Assembly (NCBI GenBank): GCA_015039465.1
Contig: MU130372.1
Location: 1 to 29,287 of the forward strand
From: Phlegmacium glaucopus
Lineage: Eukaryota > Basidiomycota > Agaricomycetes > Agaricales > Cortinariaceae
Length of the DNA stretch: 29,287 nt
Direction: 5' to 3'
Made by a program: the position numbers and the translations under genes. Below the pieces are notes generated by a model, which worked only from the letters and a program-made list of their open reading frames with translations, had not been told where the DNA came from and did no database searches. The number at the start of each line of letters is the position of its first letter. The stretch's first letter is position 1. Positions 28,090 through 29,287 of the stretch are shown piece by piece.

Positions 28090-28874
28090 GGTAGGAGAGT
28101 GTAAAGGGCTTGTTGATAGGGTATATATAATATAATAGATGTTTCTTATTTTCCACAAAAAAAAAGGTCTGGGCCTAGTGTCTGCACAATGTTTGGATGC
28201 AAATCCTAGGAAAGTGCCAGAAATACATCCAGAAAAGGGGATTGATGAAAGAAATTTTTCATCAGGCTGGTCATAAGTAACAAGGCCTGATAAATTGATT
28301 TAACTGTTGGAGTATCCTCTGGATGTTAGCTTATTGATTTTTACTGTTGACAATTGAATGGACCTTTGTAATTAATGCTGAATTACAAAATACATACTGA
28401 AGGAAGTAGGAATTGTTGTGGGTAACCCTGCGGTAAGTTGGAATCAACCTGTACCCCACCTGCAGGGACCTGTACCCACTGACACCATGGGTTTACCCAT
28501 CAAAATGAGCCCAAAAACACCCAAAACAATGATAGGACTCAAATGACCTCTAGGTTTGTAAACAGGTTATTTTTGTGATTTAACAGCTTTTCAGTATACA
28601 ATCACACTTGCAGATACCTCACAGATACCACTATCATTTGCACTCTCATGTGTGGTTGTCACTAACCCTGTTAGTTCTTCAGATGTGAACCACTTTCCTC
28701 TGGTTCAGTTTTTCTGATTGCAAGTGTACTCAATATCACTAGAATCTTGAGATGCTCTGCTTCATGGTACTTTTCTATTTAGTATTTAAATTATAGGGCT
28801 GCTATATCTGCCATGCTTGAGAAGGTATCTGGATGTTCTGCAAAAAAAAGATTCTTGTCCATGTCCATGCCTTG
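28090..28874 (-). pseudogene. diverged copy of the NLR-like gene's 3' end and downstream flank
   Basis: On minus, MDMDKNLFFAEHPDTFSSMA followed by DIAA (about 28795-28870) is one TPR unit like MDMRKKILGAEHPDTLSSMA of the gene at 6025-10573. Below it, 28690-28790 matches 5820-6020 and 28090-28405 matches 5206-5500, all in the same orientation and order. Stops and losses leave only this fragment. The block at 28428-28530 (GGGTTTACCCA...AAAACACCCAAAAC) interrupts the match and is a repeat also found near 4975-5020. Confidence 0.65.
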
Positions 28875-29287
28875 TGTTATGGCAACTATAAGCTTGCACT
28901 CGTGTTCGGTGCTGGGCCGATAGACCAAATAACTAGAGGCTTTATGTACAACTGCAGTTGTTATCACACAAGGAAGACTAAGGATGTCCAAGGAGTTTCT
29001 GAGCAAGCTAGTAGATTAGAACTGTAGGAATACAAAGGTCTAAACCAAGGATCAAGTAGCTAAGGGTATGGCTCTTATATAGTAGAGGTATGAGTCAGAG
29101 ATAAGGGCAGTGCCCATGGTCCATGCTAGGTATGAGTCGGTACAAGTCAGAGATAAGGGGAATGGAAGCAGTAGCTATATATAGTACAAGACAGAGCAAA
29201 GGGTAGGTTAAGGAGTGATGGTGCGAAGAGGGAATGATATGAAGGGGGAAAGTATAGTACAAAGGGGAGAAAAGAAAAGGGGGGGGG
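28875..29287. mobile_element. possible LTR or element start running off the window
   Basis: TPR similarity stops sharply after CATGCCTTG and is replaced by TGTTATGGCAACTATAAGCT, a TG start as in LTRs. The rest is non-coding, with repeated GTATGAGTC.GAGATAAGGG words at about 29086-29157 and increasingly purine-rich sequence ending in nine G. No second boundary or target duplication can be seen, so the class is uncertain. Confidence 0.3.

Overview
The window looks like a repeat-dense, accessory stretch of a filamentous fungal nuclear genome, most likely an agaricomycete basidiomycete. Grounds: GT-AG introns of 48-62 bp, a multi-exon NB-ARC/TPR (NLR-like) gene of the fungal type, a fungal mitochondrial Lon protease copy that keeps its introns, and a Crypton-like tyrosine recombinase of a kind I associate with agaricomycetes (from memory, not a search). 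There is no sign of bacterial operons. Almost every recognisable protein-coding region is broken, and the window is best read as stacked and nested mobile elements around a few host-type genes.

Left part (1-6000): a gene tail at the edge, then degenerate GCCGGTT-rich repeats, a GT-rich minisatellite, a 137-bp tandem repeat with C-run/G-run hairpins, a short element with a 9-bp target duplication (3450-3789), and an element with TAGGGATGC ends (about 4261-4920). Middle-left (6025-10573, minus strand): an NLR-like gene with a P-loop, Walker B and kinesin-light-chain-type TPRs. It has three tandemly repeated exon/intron units near its 5' end, and its NB domain is split by a 1.63-kb insertion that begins and ends with the same 16-bp inverted repeat. 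Middle (10.9-15.1 kb, plus strand, visibly CpG-richer): a pogo/Fot1-like transposase relic, a Lon protease pseudogene, and a TG...CA-bounded element with a 4-bp target duplication. From 15.26 to 17.10 kb lies a 1.84-kb non-coding element with a 9-bp duplication that carries nine C/G hairpins.

Right part (17.45-25.3 kb, minus strand): a decayed Ty3/gypsy retrotransposon (gag, protease, RT, RNase H, integrase). Three later insertions interrupt it: a perfect 2 x 191-bp palindrome in integrase, a 2864-bp PIF/Harbinger element with TTA duplication in RT, and the second TG...CA element in gag. Two more elements with 9-bp duplications follow (25.65 and 26.31 kb), then a Crypton-like recombinase pseudogene split by a 381-bp hairpin MITE with an 8-bp duplication. 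The right end (28.09-28.87 kb) is a diverged copy of the NLR gene's 3' end and downstream flank.

The insertion order can be read in several places, because removing the inserted element and one copy of the target duplication restores the interrupted frame (RT, gag, recombinase). Many premature stops fit CGA-to-TGA or CpG-to-CpA change, pointing to cytosine-methylation decay or a RIP-like process. All product names rest on motif recognition by eye; no database search or alignment program was used.
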